A stretch of DNA of 21,465 nucleotides. Origin: an uncultured Sphingomonadaceae bacterium (GTDB lineage Bacteria > Pseudomonadota > Alphaproteobacteria > Sphingomonadales > Sphingomonadaceae). This document shows positions 14,373 to 21,465 of this stretch, piece by piece. Positions within the stretch are counted from its first letter, which is position 1, and every line of letters starts with the position of its first letter. The notes under the pieces are model-generated. The model was given only the letters and a program-made list of their open reading frames with translations. It made no database searches and was not told where the DNA came from. The DNA is taken from NCBI GenBank assembly GCA_938003725.1, contig CALKXX010000136.1:1-21465 (forward strand), read 5' to 3'. Both the position numbers and the translations under genes were made by a program.

Positions 14373-15884
14373 ATGAAGACCCTTTTATTTGCTGGCTTGG
14401 CTGGCGTTCTGGCCGCTGTGCCCGGGACCGCATTTGCCGCCATCGACTCGGTGCCTGAAAACGCTGGAGTAGAAGTGCCAGTGGACTTGGCACTGGCCTC
14501 CACCACCGCGCTGACAGGTGTGGTACAGGGCGCGAAGGGCCCTCGGATGGGCCGCCGGGGCATGGGTAAACCCAACCTGGGTCGCCGCAATATGCGCGGC
14601 ATGCAAAATCGCGGACATCGCGGGATCAACCGGATGAACCGGGGTCATGTAAATAGAGGTAGGGGACATCGAGGTCAGGTCAATCGCGGCGGACGTCGCT
14701 TTCGGGATGGACGCCGGGTCCGCATGGGCCGATTCAATGATCGCCGGGGATATCGGCGGCCATATCGCGGTTTCCAACTGCCAAGCACTTTCATTCAACC
14801 CAGCTTCTTTATCGGCAGCTATGGTAATTATGGCCTAAGCCAACCCTCATATGGCTATGGCTGGTCGCGTTACTATAATGATGCCGTTTTGACTGATCGA
14901 CGCGGCATCGTTCATGACACGCGCTACAATGTCGATTGGGACCGCTATAATCAGGGTTATGATGACGGTTACTACGATGGCCGTGCAACCTATGATCGCG
15001 ACGTCCTGCTGAACGACGACCGTGTAGCCTATGGTTCAACCGACCAGGTCTATCGACAGACCCAACAACCGACATACGGTTCAACCGACCAATCATATGG
15101 TGCAAGCACGCAAAGCGGCACGACATATCAGGGCGATTGGAACGGAGCATATCGGGAAGACGGCAGCTACCAGGGCGATTGGAACGGAACCTATCGTGGC
15201 ACGGATGGCCGTGTCTACCAAGGGCAATATTCCGGAACCTTTGTCGGCGAAGGCGGTGTTACGCCGCATTGGGGACAAGATCGTGGCCGTGAAACGGTAC
15301 GAAGCGGATATGATGATGAATTGGCCTATCTGGAACGCTGCAAGAAAAGCAGCGGTATCGGCGGCGCCGTTGTTGGTGGAGCCATTGGTGCACTGGCCGG
15401 CAATCGCATTGCCGGACGCGGAAACCGACTTGGTGGATCTCTGATCGGCGGCGGCCTTGGTGCTGTTGCGGGCGGAGCGATTGAACGCGGCACCGACAAA
15501 TGCCGCAAGTTGCTGAAAAAATACGGTGCGCGCGGTGACTATCGAGCGGATGCTGGCGCGGATTATCGCAGAGCCCCTGCTCCGCGCGGTCCAAACTACC
15601 GTCCGGCGGCACGGCCACAGACTCAATATCCTAGTGGTTGGCAGGGTGGATATTATCCAGCCTATTACTATCCGCAACAACAGGCACCGATGGTGACGAC
15701 GGTTGTGGTTCAATCACAGCCGGTAACGACCACAACCACGACAACTTATGTCGAAGAAGAAGTGGTCTACGAGAAGGCTAAGCCAGTGTATAAAAAGCGC
15801 TGGAAACCTGCGCCAAAAAGGAAATGGAAGCCGCGCCCCAAACCAGCTCCAATCCTAAAGGGATGCCAACAGGCACATTGCTAA
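14373..15884 (+). CDS. Secreted RcnB-like protein with glycine-zipper domain and repetitive low-complexity regions
   Basis: A 503-residue exported protein. A signal peptide ends at about residue 22 (PGTAFA). Residues 57-131 are rich in Arg, Gly, Asn and Met (many RG, RGH and NRG units). Residues about 131-191 resemble RcnB (LPSTFIQPSFFIG, YGYGWSRYYNDAVLTDRRG), a periplasmic family linked to Ni/Co homeostasis. Residues 220-280 hold repeats of YGSTDQ and YQGDWNG. Residues 328-369 form a glycine-zipper 2TM-like segment (GIGGAVVGGAIGALAG, then GGSLIGGGLGAVAGGAI), bracketed by two cysteines. The tail has a poly-Thr run and KKRWKPAP/KRKWKPRP repeats. Role unknown; envelope association is likely. 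ATG 14373 gives a clean signal peptide, with AGGGAG about 10 bp upstream. The gene ends at a strong terminator. Confidence 0.85.
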   Translation: MKTLLFAGLAGVLAAVPGTAFAAIDSVPENAGVEVPVDLALASTTALTGVVQGAKGPRMGRRGMGKPNLGRRNMRGMQNRGHRGINRMNRGHVNRGRGHRGQVNRGGRRFRDGRRVRMGRFNDRRGYRRPYRGFQLPSTFIQPSFFIGSYGNYGLSQPSYGYGWSRYYNDAVLTDRRGIVHDTRYNVDWDRYNQGYDDGYYDGRATYDRDVLLNDDRVAYGSTDQVYRQTQQPTYGSTDQSYGASTQSGTTYQGDWNGAYREDGSYQGDWNGTYRGTDGRVYQGQYSGTFVGEGGVTPHWGQDRGRETVRSGYDDELAYLERCKKSSGIGGAVVGGAIGALAGNRIAGRGNRLGGSLIGGGLGAVAGGAIERGTDKCRKLLKKYGARGDYRADAGADYRRAPAPRGPNYRPAARPQTQYPSGWQGGYYPAYYYPQQQAPMVTTVVVQSQPVTTTTTTTYVEEEVVYEKAKPVYKKRWKPAPKRKWKPRPKPAPILKGCQQAHC

Positions 15885-15932
15885 AGCATCCCAATAATTT
15901 CGGCCTCAGAATATGAGGTTGAACAAAAAAAT

Positions 15933-15964
15933 GCCCGCTGACCTTTCCGGTTGGCGGGCTTTTT
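15933..15964. terminator. Strong intrinsic terminator, active in both directions
   Basis: GCCCGCTGACC and GGTTGGCGGGC form an 11-bp stem (15933-15959) with two wobble pairs and a short loop, followed by TTTTT on the plus strand. AAAAAAA just before the stem gives a U-run on the minus strand, so it can serve both the RcnB-like gene and the convergent bpt. Confidence 0.88.
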
Positions 15965-16024
15965 CATTTTTATGCTAGTTCGCGGACAGCTTTTTGGGAA
16001 AGCTACACCTGCACATCACCCGGT

Positions 16025-16792
16025 TCAGGCTGATTCTGGGGAGTTTGCTATCTCTTGTTTGGGATCAAACCGGCACCAACCATCGGGGCCCAGACGTTCC
16101 AATGGACGGAAACGAACTTTATATTCCATCCGGCTCGATCCGTTGACCCAATACCCCAAATAGACATAGGGCAATCCCGCTTTGCGGGAACGCAAGATAT
16201 GATCCATGATGATATAATTGCCCAAACCCGCACGATCGGGATGATCTGCGTCGAAAAAGCTATATATCATGGACAGGCCATCGCCTTGTTGATCGGTCAG
16301 GCACGCGCCTACTAGCCGCCCCTTGCTACCATCGGTCGTTGGCTCTCGATATTCGATAACGAAACTCTTCACCGGCGATTGTTCCACCATATCGGAATAG
16401 TCCATCTCGTCCATTTCCGTCATACCGCCGCCGGGGTGTCGCCGGGACAAGTAACTCTGCAAGAGCGAAAACTGCTCTTCGGTTGCCCAAGGCTCGCAAG
16501 CTTCCACAACCAAATCCCGATTGCGCCGGATCAATTTGCGTTGCGTGGCGCTAGGCTTAAATTCTTCTGCCAGCACGCGGACGGAGACACAGGCTTTGCA
16601 GTCCATGCAGCTTGGTCGATAGGCGACATTTTGACTGCGGCGAAACCCGATACGACCCAATGCGTCGTTCAACTCATCGGTATGGGGACCACTCAGCTCG
16701 GTAAAAACCTTGCGTTCGCTCTTTCCCGGCAAATAGGGACACGGGCTGGGATTGGTCACGAAAAAGCGGGGAAAGCGAACCGGAGCAGTCAA
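16025..16792 (-). CDS. bpt: Aspartate/glutamate leucyltransferase (Bpt, arginyl-tRNA-protein transferase family)
   Basis: A 255-residue N-end-rule transferase that adds Leu from Leu-tRNA to proteins with N-terminal Asp or Glu, marking them for ClpAP/ClpS degradation. Recognised by PRFFVTNPSPCPYLPGK (8-24), the RKVFTEL segment, FRRSQNVAYRPSCMDCKACV (50-69, with the conserved Cys residues), YLSRRHPGGGM and the C-terminal YVYLGYWVNGSSRMEYK. Length and order fit Bpt rather than eukaryotic Ate1. The start is TTG at 16792: a stop codon lies two codons upstream in frame, no ATG is available before conserved sequence, and an AAGG lies about 9-10 bp upstream. Convergent with the RcnB-like gene. Confidence 0.94.
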   Translation of the reverse strand: MTAPVRFPRFFVTNPSPCPYLPGKSERKVFTELSGPHTDELNDALGRIGFRRSQNVAYRPSCMDCKACVSVRVLAEEFKPSATQRKLIRRNRDLVVEACEPWATEEQFSLLQSYLSRRHPGGGMTEMDEMDYSDMVEQSPVKSFVIEYREPTTDGSKGRLVGACLTDQQGDGLSMIYSFFDADHPDRAGLGNYIIMDHILRSRKAGLPYVYLGYWVNGSSRMEYKVRFRPLERLGPDGWCRFDPKQEIANSPESA

Positions 16793-16876
16793 GTGTCACA
16801 GCCTTTATTTGCAGTTGGAAGAATCGCCGATTGCGTGTGGATCATGCTATGCCGCCAATGCAGTCGAAAGGAAAGT

Positions 16877-16920
16877 GGGTTTACCACATCTTTGAACCAT
16901 CGGTTCGATAAAACACCCAC
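16877..16920. other. Nested inverted repeat upstream of bpt
   Basis: GAACC-ATC-GGTTC (16894-16906) is a perfect small palindrome, set inside a looser outer pairing of GTGGGTTT with AAACACCCAC. It lies between the bpt start and the terminator of the upstream small gene, in the position expected for the bpt promoter or leader. A similar GAACC/GGTTC palindrome occurs at 17245-17264. Confidence 0.3.
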
Positions 16921-16924
16921 AAAA

Positions 16925-16949
16925 AAACGGGGCCGAAAAAGCCCCGTTT
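16925..16949 (-). terminator. Intrinsic terminator of the small secreted protein gene
   Basis: AAACGGGGC (16925-16933) and GCCCCGTTT (16941-16949) are perfect complements with a 7-nt loop. On the minus strand the stem is followed by a run of seven T residues (AAAAAAA at 16921-16927 on the plus strand). It lies 24 bp beyond the stop of the gene at 16973, as expected for its terminator. Confidence 0.9.
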
Positions 16950-16972
16950 CAAAATCTTTATGCTTACAGGCC

Positions 16973-17206
16973 TCAGGGGCTTGTTGGCTCGTCGTCATCA
17001 GCGATGATGATGATGCCAGCGATTACAGCTGCTGCTGCAAGAACCGCAATAATGATGCCGGAGCCACCTTCAAGTTGTTCAGCTTCGGCTTCGGTTGCGC
17101 CAACGCGCTCTAGGGCTGGGGCAACATTGTTCGCAGCTTGGACTGCAACAGGTGCTACGGTCAAGGATACAGCAGCAATGGCTGCTGCCATTTTGTTAAA
17201 CTTCAT
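16973..17206 (-). CDS. Small exported protein with signal peptide and C-terminal hydrophobic segment
   Basis: A 77-residue protein with a typical Sec signal peptide (MKFNKMAAAIAAVSL, cleavage near AVQA, about residue 24), a short acidic linker (GATEAEAEQLEGG) and a very hydrophobic segment (GIIIAVLAAAAVIAGIIII, about 50-68) ending in ADDDEPTSP. Small proteins of this design are frequent in sphingomonads and usually annotated hypothetical; I know of no assigned function. ATG 17206 is preferred because GGAG lies about 8 bp upstream; a TTG four codons earlier is the only longer option. Dedicated ribosome site, strong terminator and isolation suggest a monocistronic, possibly well-expressed gene. 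The product is likely an inner-membrane or envelope peptide. Confidence 0.8.
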   Translation of the reverse strand: MKFNKMAAAIAAVSLTVAPVAVQAANNVAPALERVGATEAEAEQLEGGSGIIIAVLAAAAVIAGIIIIADDDEPTSP

Positions 17207-17244
17207 TTTATGCTCCAATCAGGATTTTCTTACTTAAGTTGGTT

Positions 17245-17264
17245 TGAACCGAAAAACCGGTTCA
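17245..17264. promoter_or_regulatory. Inverted repeat upstream of the small exported protein gene
   Basis: TGAACCG (17245-17251) and CGGTTCA (17258-17264) are perfect complements around AAAAAC. It lies about 40-58 bp upstream of the start codon of the minus-strand gene, a position suited to an operator or leader hairpin. The core GAACC/GGTTC also occurs downstream of the gene at 16894-16906. Confidence 0.35.
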
Positions 17265-17440
17265 TTGCCCCCAAGCTTATGACAATTTCGAAAAACCGCT
17301 GAAAGCAGTTCCTCCCCTCATCACCATCGGAAATACAATAAGGCCCCTCTAAACGCAAGTTTTGCCGCCATTATTTACGTCTAGTTGCCTTTGTTACAAG
17401 CTGCGCGGAAACCATGATAGGGTAAAATGCCCGCTCACTT

Positions 17441-19099
17441 TCACTTGCGCACATAAACGGGTTTCCCGTTTATCCACGTCTGTTCTACACGCATCGTCCT
17501 AATCTTATCCGGTGTGGCCAACATCAAATCACCGTCAACTATCAGGAAATCTGCCCTTTTCCCCGGTTCCAGAGTGCCGAGCCGGTCTTCTGCGAACGCG
17601 GCATACGCTGCATCAATTGTGTAAGCTTTCCAAGCTTGTTGACGAGCCAGCCGTTCGCTAGGAATCCAACCGCCGAAGGGCTGGCCATTCGCATCTTCCC
17701 GCGTCAGCGCCGCCGCCAAACCGGGAAATGGATTGGAGGATTCGACCGGTACATCGGTCCCAAATGCCAATTTCACACCCGAATCAACCAATGATTTCCA
17801 TGCATAAGCACCATTTAACCTATTCGGTCCTAAACGCGCTTCGGCCATCAACCGGTCAGAGGTTTGGTGAACCGGTTGCATCGATGCGATCACACCACTT
17901 TTTGCGAACCGCGGAATATCGATCGGATCGACAATCTGTGCATGTTCCACTCGCCAACGCCGATCGCCTTTAAAGGTGGCCTGCATCTCTTCGATAGCGG
18001 ATAACACTTCATCATTTGCCCGGTCACCAATGGCGTGAACCGCAACCTGAAAACGATCCATCGAAGCACGGCTCAATTTATTGCGCAATTGTGCCGAGCC
18101 CAGGAGCGCTAAGCCGCTACTCGAAGAAGCGTCTGCATAGGGTTTTTTAAGCCAGGCACCGCGCGACCCCAAAGCCCCATCCATATAGAGTTTGACACCC
18201 GCCAGTTTCAATCGATCATCATATAGCCAGCGCGATGGCTCGGGACCGCCAATGGCGATCATTTCGTCAATTCCGCGCGCATAGGAAATTATCCGAACAT
18301 TTAGCTGCCCTGCGTCCCCTACCCGGCGAAAGCTCTGCCAATCCTGTATTGATGTGCCCATGTCGGCGATGGTGGTCACGCCGTTTCGCAACAGAATCTT
18401 CTGTGCTTCCACCAACGCCAGATCGCGCTCAATCGCACGCGGTTCAGGGATCGACTTGGCAAACAGGTCCTGCGCCTTGTCGACAAATATACCGCTAGGC
18501 TTGCCGCCCAGCTTTTCGATCTTGCCGCCTGATGGGGATTTGGTTGACGCGCTAATGCCCGCCGCCTTCATCGCGGCACTATTTGCCCAGGATGCGTGCC
18601 CATCAACCCGGCCCAGAAATACCGGACGATCAGATATCACAGCATCCAGCTCGGCTGCTGTCGGGAACCGGCCCAGGCCCCATATTTCCTGATTCCAGCC
18701 GCTGCCAATAATCCAGGGGCGATTGGGGTATCTTGCCGCATATTCGCGCAATCTTTCGAATGCCTCAGCCATAGATTTGGTGCCGGACAAATCCAGTGTC
18801 AGGGCATTAAAGCCCATGCCCATAACGTGGCCATGCGCATCGACAAAGCCGGGGATCAGGTTCTTACCTTTGCCATCAAACTTGAAATCGACCTTTTTTG
18901 GTCGTTTGTCTTGCCGGCCGAGCAGCGCTTTCACACGGCCGTCATCGTCAATCACCAAGGCGTTGAAATGCGTGACTTCGCCGTATTTGTTCAGGGTGAT
19001 GCCATCCACATTGTCGATCAAGCTATCGGCCATGGCCGGGGAGCATATAGCGATGCTCAACAAGCCAGCGACGGCGGTCCGTAGGGATTTCAAATACAT
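17441..19099 (-). CDS. Exported amidohydrolase, YtcJ-like (amidohydrolase family 3)
   Basis: A 552-residue metal-dependent hydrolase. A signal peptide is seen (YLKSLRTAVAGLLSIAI, cleavage near PAMA, about residue 24), so it acts in the periplasm. Metal-binding motifs in order: PGFVDAHGHVMG (H89, H91), the VKLYMDGALGSRGAWL segment with the probable bridging residue region, VAVHAIGDRAND, RVEHAQI, and AFGTDVPVES with the late Asp. The C-terminal LGTLEPGKRADFLIVDGD is the usual composite beta-sandwich closing. Members of this family hydrolyse amide or N-formyl bonds; the substrate here is unknown. ATG 19099 gives the signal peptide; the upstream frame lies inside the preceding gene. It starts 2 bp after the stop of the dehydrogenase gene, so the two are co-transcribed. 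Confidence 0.9.
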   Translation of the reverse strand: MYLKSLRTAVAGLLSIAICSPAMADSLIDNVDGITLNKYGEVTHFNALVIDDDGRVKALLGRQDKRPKKVDFKFDGKGKNLIPGFVDAHGHVMGMGFNALTLDLSGTKSMAEAFERLREYAARYPNRPWIIGSGWNQEIWGLGRFPTAAELDAVISDRPVFLGRVDGHASWANSAAMKAAGISASTKSPSGGKIEKLGGKPSGIFVDKAQDLFAKSIPEPRAIERDLALVEAQKILLRNGVTTIADMGTSIQDWQSFRRVGDAGQLNVRIISYARGIDEMIAIGGPEPSRWLYDDRLKLAGVKLYMDGALGSRGAWLKKPYADASSSSGLALLGSAQLRNKLSRASMDRFQVAVHAIGDRANDEVLSAIEEMQATFKGDRRWRVEHAQIVDPIDIPRFAKSGVIASMQPVHQTSDRLMAEARLGPNRLNGAYAWKSLVDSGVKLAFGTDVPVESSNPFPGLAAALTREDANGQPFGGWIPSERLARQQAWKAYTIDAAYAAFAEDRLGTLEPGKRADFLIVDGDLMLATPDKIRTMRVEQTWINGKPVYVRK

Positions 19100-19101
19100 A
19101 T

Positions 19102-19983
19102 TCACTTTTGCCCTTTTGCTCTGGGGATTCTGGTGACCAGCGAGCTGGTATCCTTGCGTCCGCCATCCGCCAATTGCACATCGGCGTAAAATTGGTCGAC
19201 TAACGCGGCAACGGGTGTGGTCGCGCCATTGGTTCGTGCTTCTTCCAAGGCGAGTCCCAGATCCTTGCGCATCCAATCTACCGCAAAGCCAAAGTCAAAT
19301 TCATCCTTCGCCATCGTCGCCCAGCGATTGTCCATCTGCCAGCTTTGTGCAGCACCTCCGGAAATCGCTTCATATACTTTATCCAAATCCAGCTTGCTCG
19401 CCTGTGCAAACCGCAAAGATTCCGACAGTCCTTGCAACACTCCGGCGATTGCAATCTGATTGCACATCTTGGTTGTCTGTCCCGCGCCGGAACGGCCGAC
19501 ATGGACAATTCGCGCAGCATAGACCGACATGATGATCTCTGCCGCGGCAAAAGCCTCTTTGCTGCCGCCGCACATTATCGACAATTGGCCGTTTTCCGCG
19601 CCGGCCTGTCCGCCGGATACTGGCGCATCGACGACGTGGATACCACGCCCTTGCGCTTCAACCGACAATTGCCGTGCGATCCGGGCGGATACCGTCGTAT
19701 GATCGATAAAAAGCGCCCCGCTCTGCATCGCGCCGAAAGTACCATCACGGCCCATGGTTACCGCGCTTAGGTCATCATCATTGCCAACACAGCTGATAAC
19801 AATTTGGGCATCTTTGGCAGCTTCAGCCGGGTTTGACGCCATGACGCCGCCATGCTCTTTTATCCAATGCTCTGCTTTGGCTTTGCTCCGATTATAGACG
19901 GTCATCTGGTGCCCGGCCTTTGCCAGATGGGCCGCTATCGGCCCGCCCATCACTCCAATTCCGATAAATGCAACTTTTGCCAT
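19102..19983 (-). CDS. NAD(P)-dependent beta-hydroxyacid dehydrogenase (3-hydroxyisobutyrate dehydrogenase family)
   Basis: A 293-residue cytoplasmic dehydrogenase. The N-terminal Rossmann motif is GIGVMGGP (G8-x-G10-x2-G13), the substrate-binding block is DAPVSGGQAGAENG (119-132), and the catalytic Lys is K172 in GAGQTTKMCNQ. After YNRS the cofactor loop carries N31-R32-S33, which favours NADP in this family. Substrates of relatives include 3-hydroxyisobutyrate, tartronate semialdehyde and short-chain semialdehydes; the sequence does not choose among them. The ribosome site AGGACAGGA lies just before ATG 19983. It leads a two-gene operon with the exported amidohydrolase and is divergent from the threonine ammonia-lyase gene over a 72-bp spacer. 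Confidence 0.93.
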   Translation of the reverse strand: MAKVAFIGIGVMGGPIAAHLAKAGHQMTVYNRSKAKAEHWIKEHGGVMASNPAEAAKDAQIVISCVGNDDDLSAVTMGRDGTFGAMQSGALFIDHTTVSARIARQLSVEAQGRGIHVVDAPVSGGQAGAENGQLSIMCGGSKEAFAAAEIIMSVYAARIVHVGRSGAGQTTKMCNQIAIAGVLQGLSESLRFAQASKLDLDKVYEAISGGAAQSWQMDNRWATMAKDEFDFGFAVDWMRKDLGLALEEARTNGATTPVAALVDQFYADVQLADGGRKDTSSLVTRIPRAKGQK

Positions 19984-20055
19984 AAAATCCTGTCCTTGAT
20001 CCGGCCATAATCATTGTTTCACTGATTGACCAGATGCGTTAGGGGCAAGGTTGAT

Positions 20056-21306
20056 ATGACACAGACAAATTCCCAATCAGCGCCCGAACTGCCATCTTTT
20101 GACTTTGCTGATGTGCAAGCGGCACATAGCCGGATCAAGGACCGTATCGTCCAAACGCCGACGCTAAAAAGCATCACATTGTCACAGATGGCGGGTGCCG
20201 AAGTATATCTGAAGTTCGAAAACCTGCAATTTACCGCAGCGTATAAGGAACGCGGCGCGTTAAATGCGCTATTGCTGATGGATCAGAGCAAACGGCAAGC
20301 AGGCGTTATTGCGGCCTCCGCAGGCAACCATGCGCAAGGCCTGGCCTATAATGCAAAAAACCTGAACATTCCCGCGACCATCGTGATGCCGACCACAACT
20401 CCCATGGTGAAAGTCGAACAAACCCGCGGGCATGGCGCAGAGATTGTGCTCTTTGGGGGCAGTTATGACGATGCCTATGCCCACGCGCTCGAACTGGCCC
20501 GCTCTCGCGGCCTGACCTATATCCACGCATTTGATGATCCCCGCGTTGCGGCCGGCCAAGGTACGGTCGCGATCGAAATGCTGGAGGCTGTTCCCGACCT
20601 GAATCGTCTGATCATTCCGATCGGCGGAGGCGGCCTGTTTGCCGGCATGGCCACGGCGGCCCACGCGATTAATCCAAACATAAAGATGACCGGGGTACAG
20701 GCTGCTCTTTATCCCAGCATGTACGGTAAGTTGACAGGCACACAGGTTACCCCCGGTGGCGACACACTGGCAGAGGGCATTGCGGTCCGCAATCCATCGG
20801 AATTTACCGCTGCCATCATCCAAAAATATATCGACGAAATTTTGCTGGTTGGTGAAGCAGACTTGGAAGGCGCAGTAAGCCTGCTCCTACAAATAGAGAA
20901 AACCGTGGTCGAAGGTGCCGGGTCCGCCGGATTGGCGGCACTTCTCGCCAACAAGGAAAAATTCGCGGGCGAGAAGGTAGGGCTGGTCCTGTGTGGCGGC
21001 AATATCGACACCCGCTTGCTCGCCAATGTTCTGTTACGCGATTTGGCCAGATCCGGCCGTCTGGCGCGGTTACGGCTGCACCTGCGCGACCAACCCGGTG
21101 CGCTCTATAATGTGGTGAAACAATTTGCTGAGCATGAAGTGAATATCATCGAAGTCTATCACCAACGCGTATTCACTAACTTGCCGGCGAAAGGCCTGAT
21201 CACAGATATCGAGTGCGAGGCGAAGGACAAGGAACAATTGGCCGGTTTGATTACAGAATTGAATCAGGCCGGCTATGACGTGCGTCAAGTCGAACTCGCG
21301 GACTAA
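20056..21306 (+). CDS. ilvA: Threonine ammonia-lyase (PLP-dependent, single C-terminal ACT-like domain)
   Basis: A 416-residue PLP enzyme deaminating threonine (and serine) to 2-oxobutyrate, the entry to isoleucine synthesis or threonine breakdown. Residues seen: the PLP lysine K64 in AAYKERGA (a variant of SFKxRGA), SAGNHAQG (88-95), the phosphate-binding IGGGGLFAG (near 189-197), and GAGSAG. The C-terminal region (about 340-416; RLHLRDQPGALYNVV, then VNIIEVYHQR) is a single ACT-like regulatory domain, as in the medium-length ilvA/tdcB group. The start ATG 20056 (MTQTNSQ) follows AAGG; the frame extension to 20026 is less likely. Whether regulation is by isoleucine or otherwise cannot be read from sequence. 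Confidence 0.93.
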   Translation: MTQTNSQSAPELPSFDFADVQAAHSRIKDRIVQTPTLKSITLSQMAGAEVYLKFENLQFTAAYKERGALNALLLMDQSKRQAGVIAASAGNHAQGLAYNAKNLNIPATIVMPTTTPMVKVEQTRGHGAEIVLFGGSYDDAYAHALELARSRGLTYIHAFDDPRVAAGQGTVAIEMLEAVPDLNRLIIPIGGGGLFAGMATAAHAINPNIKMTGVQAALYPSMYGKLTGTQVTPGGDTLAEGIAVRNPSEFTAAIIQKYIDEILLVGEADLEGAVSLLLQIEKTVVEGAGSAGLAALLANKEKFAGEKVGLVLCGGNIDTRLLANVLLRDLARSGRLARLRLHLRDQPGALYNVVKQFAEHEVNIIEVYHQRVFTNLPAKGLITDIECEAKDKEQLAGLITELNQAGYDVRQVELAD

Positions 21307-21335
21307 GACAGCACGGTAACTCACGGAGAAATTTC

Positions 21336-21465
21336 ATCTCACCGCAACAGGGCAAACCAAAACTTGCTGTCATTGGGACTGGCATCGCCGGATTGTCGGC
21401 ATCATGGCTGCTTCGCGAACATTATGACATTACCGTCTATGAAAGCCAATCGCGTGCGGGAATGG
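21336..21465 (+). CDS. FAD/NAD(P)-binding oxidoreductase (amine oxidase-like), 3' end missing, apparent ATC start
   Basis: The window ends inside a gene whose first 40 or so residues form a clear FAD-binding Rossmann start: KLAVIGTGIAGLSASWLL (G-x-G-x2-G) then ITVYESQSRAG, where the Glu at the end of strand 2 binds the adenosine ribose. This fits FAD-dependent amine-oxidase-like/NAD-FAD-binding proteins. The frame is open back to 21279 (after TGA 21276-21278) but holds no ATG, GTG or TTG before the Rossmann motif. GGAG at 21325-21328 is followed after 7 bases by ATC (21336), which would give the N-terminus M-S-P-Q-Q-G-K-P-K. Use of ATC as a start, or a base error for ATG, is inferred. It follows ilvA by 29 bp. 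Confidence 0.75.
   Translation, partial: MSPQQGKPKLAVIGTGIAGLSASWLLREHYDITVYESQSRAGM

Noticed and set aside
15093..15713. Minus-strand open frame of 206 codons within the RcnB-like gene
   Set aside because: It is an antisense shadow produced by the repetitive composition of the real gene, which has a signal peptide and a terminator.
14642..15870. Possible CRISPR or tandem-repeat array
   Set aside because: The repeats are short, irregular and in frame with a protein (RG, YQGDWNG and KP units), with no spacer structure.
16379..17113. Long plus-strand open frame of 244 codons
   Set aside because: It is antisense to bpt, runs through a terminator and into the small gene, and its translation shows no protein-like pattern.
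19100..19276. N-terminal extension of the amidohydrolase
   Set aside because: It lies inside the upstream dehydrogenase gene in another frame and would bury a clear signal peptide.
1..21465. Mobile elements, tRNA or rRNA genes, defence islands
   Set aside because: No transposase, integrase, tRNA cloverleaf, rRNA segment or defence-like gene cluster could be supported on either strand.

Overview
The window looks like core chromosome of an alphaproteobacterium, most likely Sphingomonadales (the Sphingopyxis/Sphingorhabdus/Parasphingorhabdus group). The case rests on a clear CtrA with the phospho-acceptor at residue 51, a UPF0262 protein, the cysI-DUF934-cysH order, a Bpt-type transferase, an RcnB-like secreted protein and a small signal-peptide protein of the kind common in sphingomonads. 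Genus placement is inference. I see no rRNA, tRNA, CRISPR array, insertion sequence, phage or defence genes.

Layout, left to right. (1) 1-2519: a sulfur assimilation operon, with the 3' part of cysI, a DUF934 gene and cysH, each pair overlapping by 8 bp. (2) 2520-2894: a gap holding a short tandem duplication and a start-less coding-like remnant. (3) 2895-4394: dnaB on the minus strand, divergent from a plus-strand run of UPF0262, a membrane-anchored GH25-like protein that has lost its catalytic residues, dcd, and a GFA-fold zinc protein (4544-6798). The dnaB/UPF0262 spacer holds DnaA-box-like sites. (4) 6819-6895: a dispersed-repeat-like double hairpin, then a saccharopine-dehydrogenase-like reductase and a PPP-type metallophosphoesterase. 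(5) 8998-9025: a bidirectional terminator facing minus-strand ctrA (9060-9767). The ctrA upstream region (9768-10119) carries two CtrA-like boxes and a tight cluster of five GANTC sites. (6) 10120-13654: arfB, a secreted small hypothetical protein (minus) and a large RND/MMPL exporter. (7) 13727-15884: free-methionine-(R)-sulfoxide reductase and an RcnB-like/glycine-zipper secreted protein ending in a strong terminator. (8) 16025-17206: bpt (minus, TTG start) and a small secreted/membrane protein with its own terminator. (9) 17441-19983: a two-gene minus-strand operon of a 3-hydroxyisobutyrate-dehydrogenase-like oxidoreductase and an exported YtcJ-like amidohydrolase. (10) 20056-21465: threonine ammonia-lyase and the start of an FAD-dependent oxidoreductase with no canonical start codon.

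Most genes are housekeeping: sulfur assimilation, replication and nucleotide supply (dnaB, dcd), cell-cycle control (ctrA), ribosome rescue (arfB), methionine oxide repair, N-end rule (bpt) and amino-acid metabolism. No obvious new multi-gene system is visible. The items most worth a second look are the GANTC/CtrA-box architecture upstream of ctrA, the inactivated GH25 protein, the RcnB plus glycine-zipper protein, the covarying hairpin repeat and the probable ATC start at the right edge.
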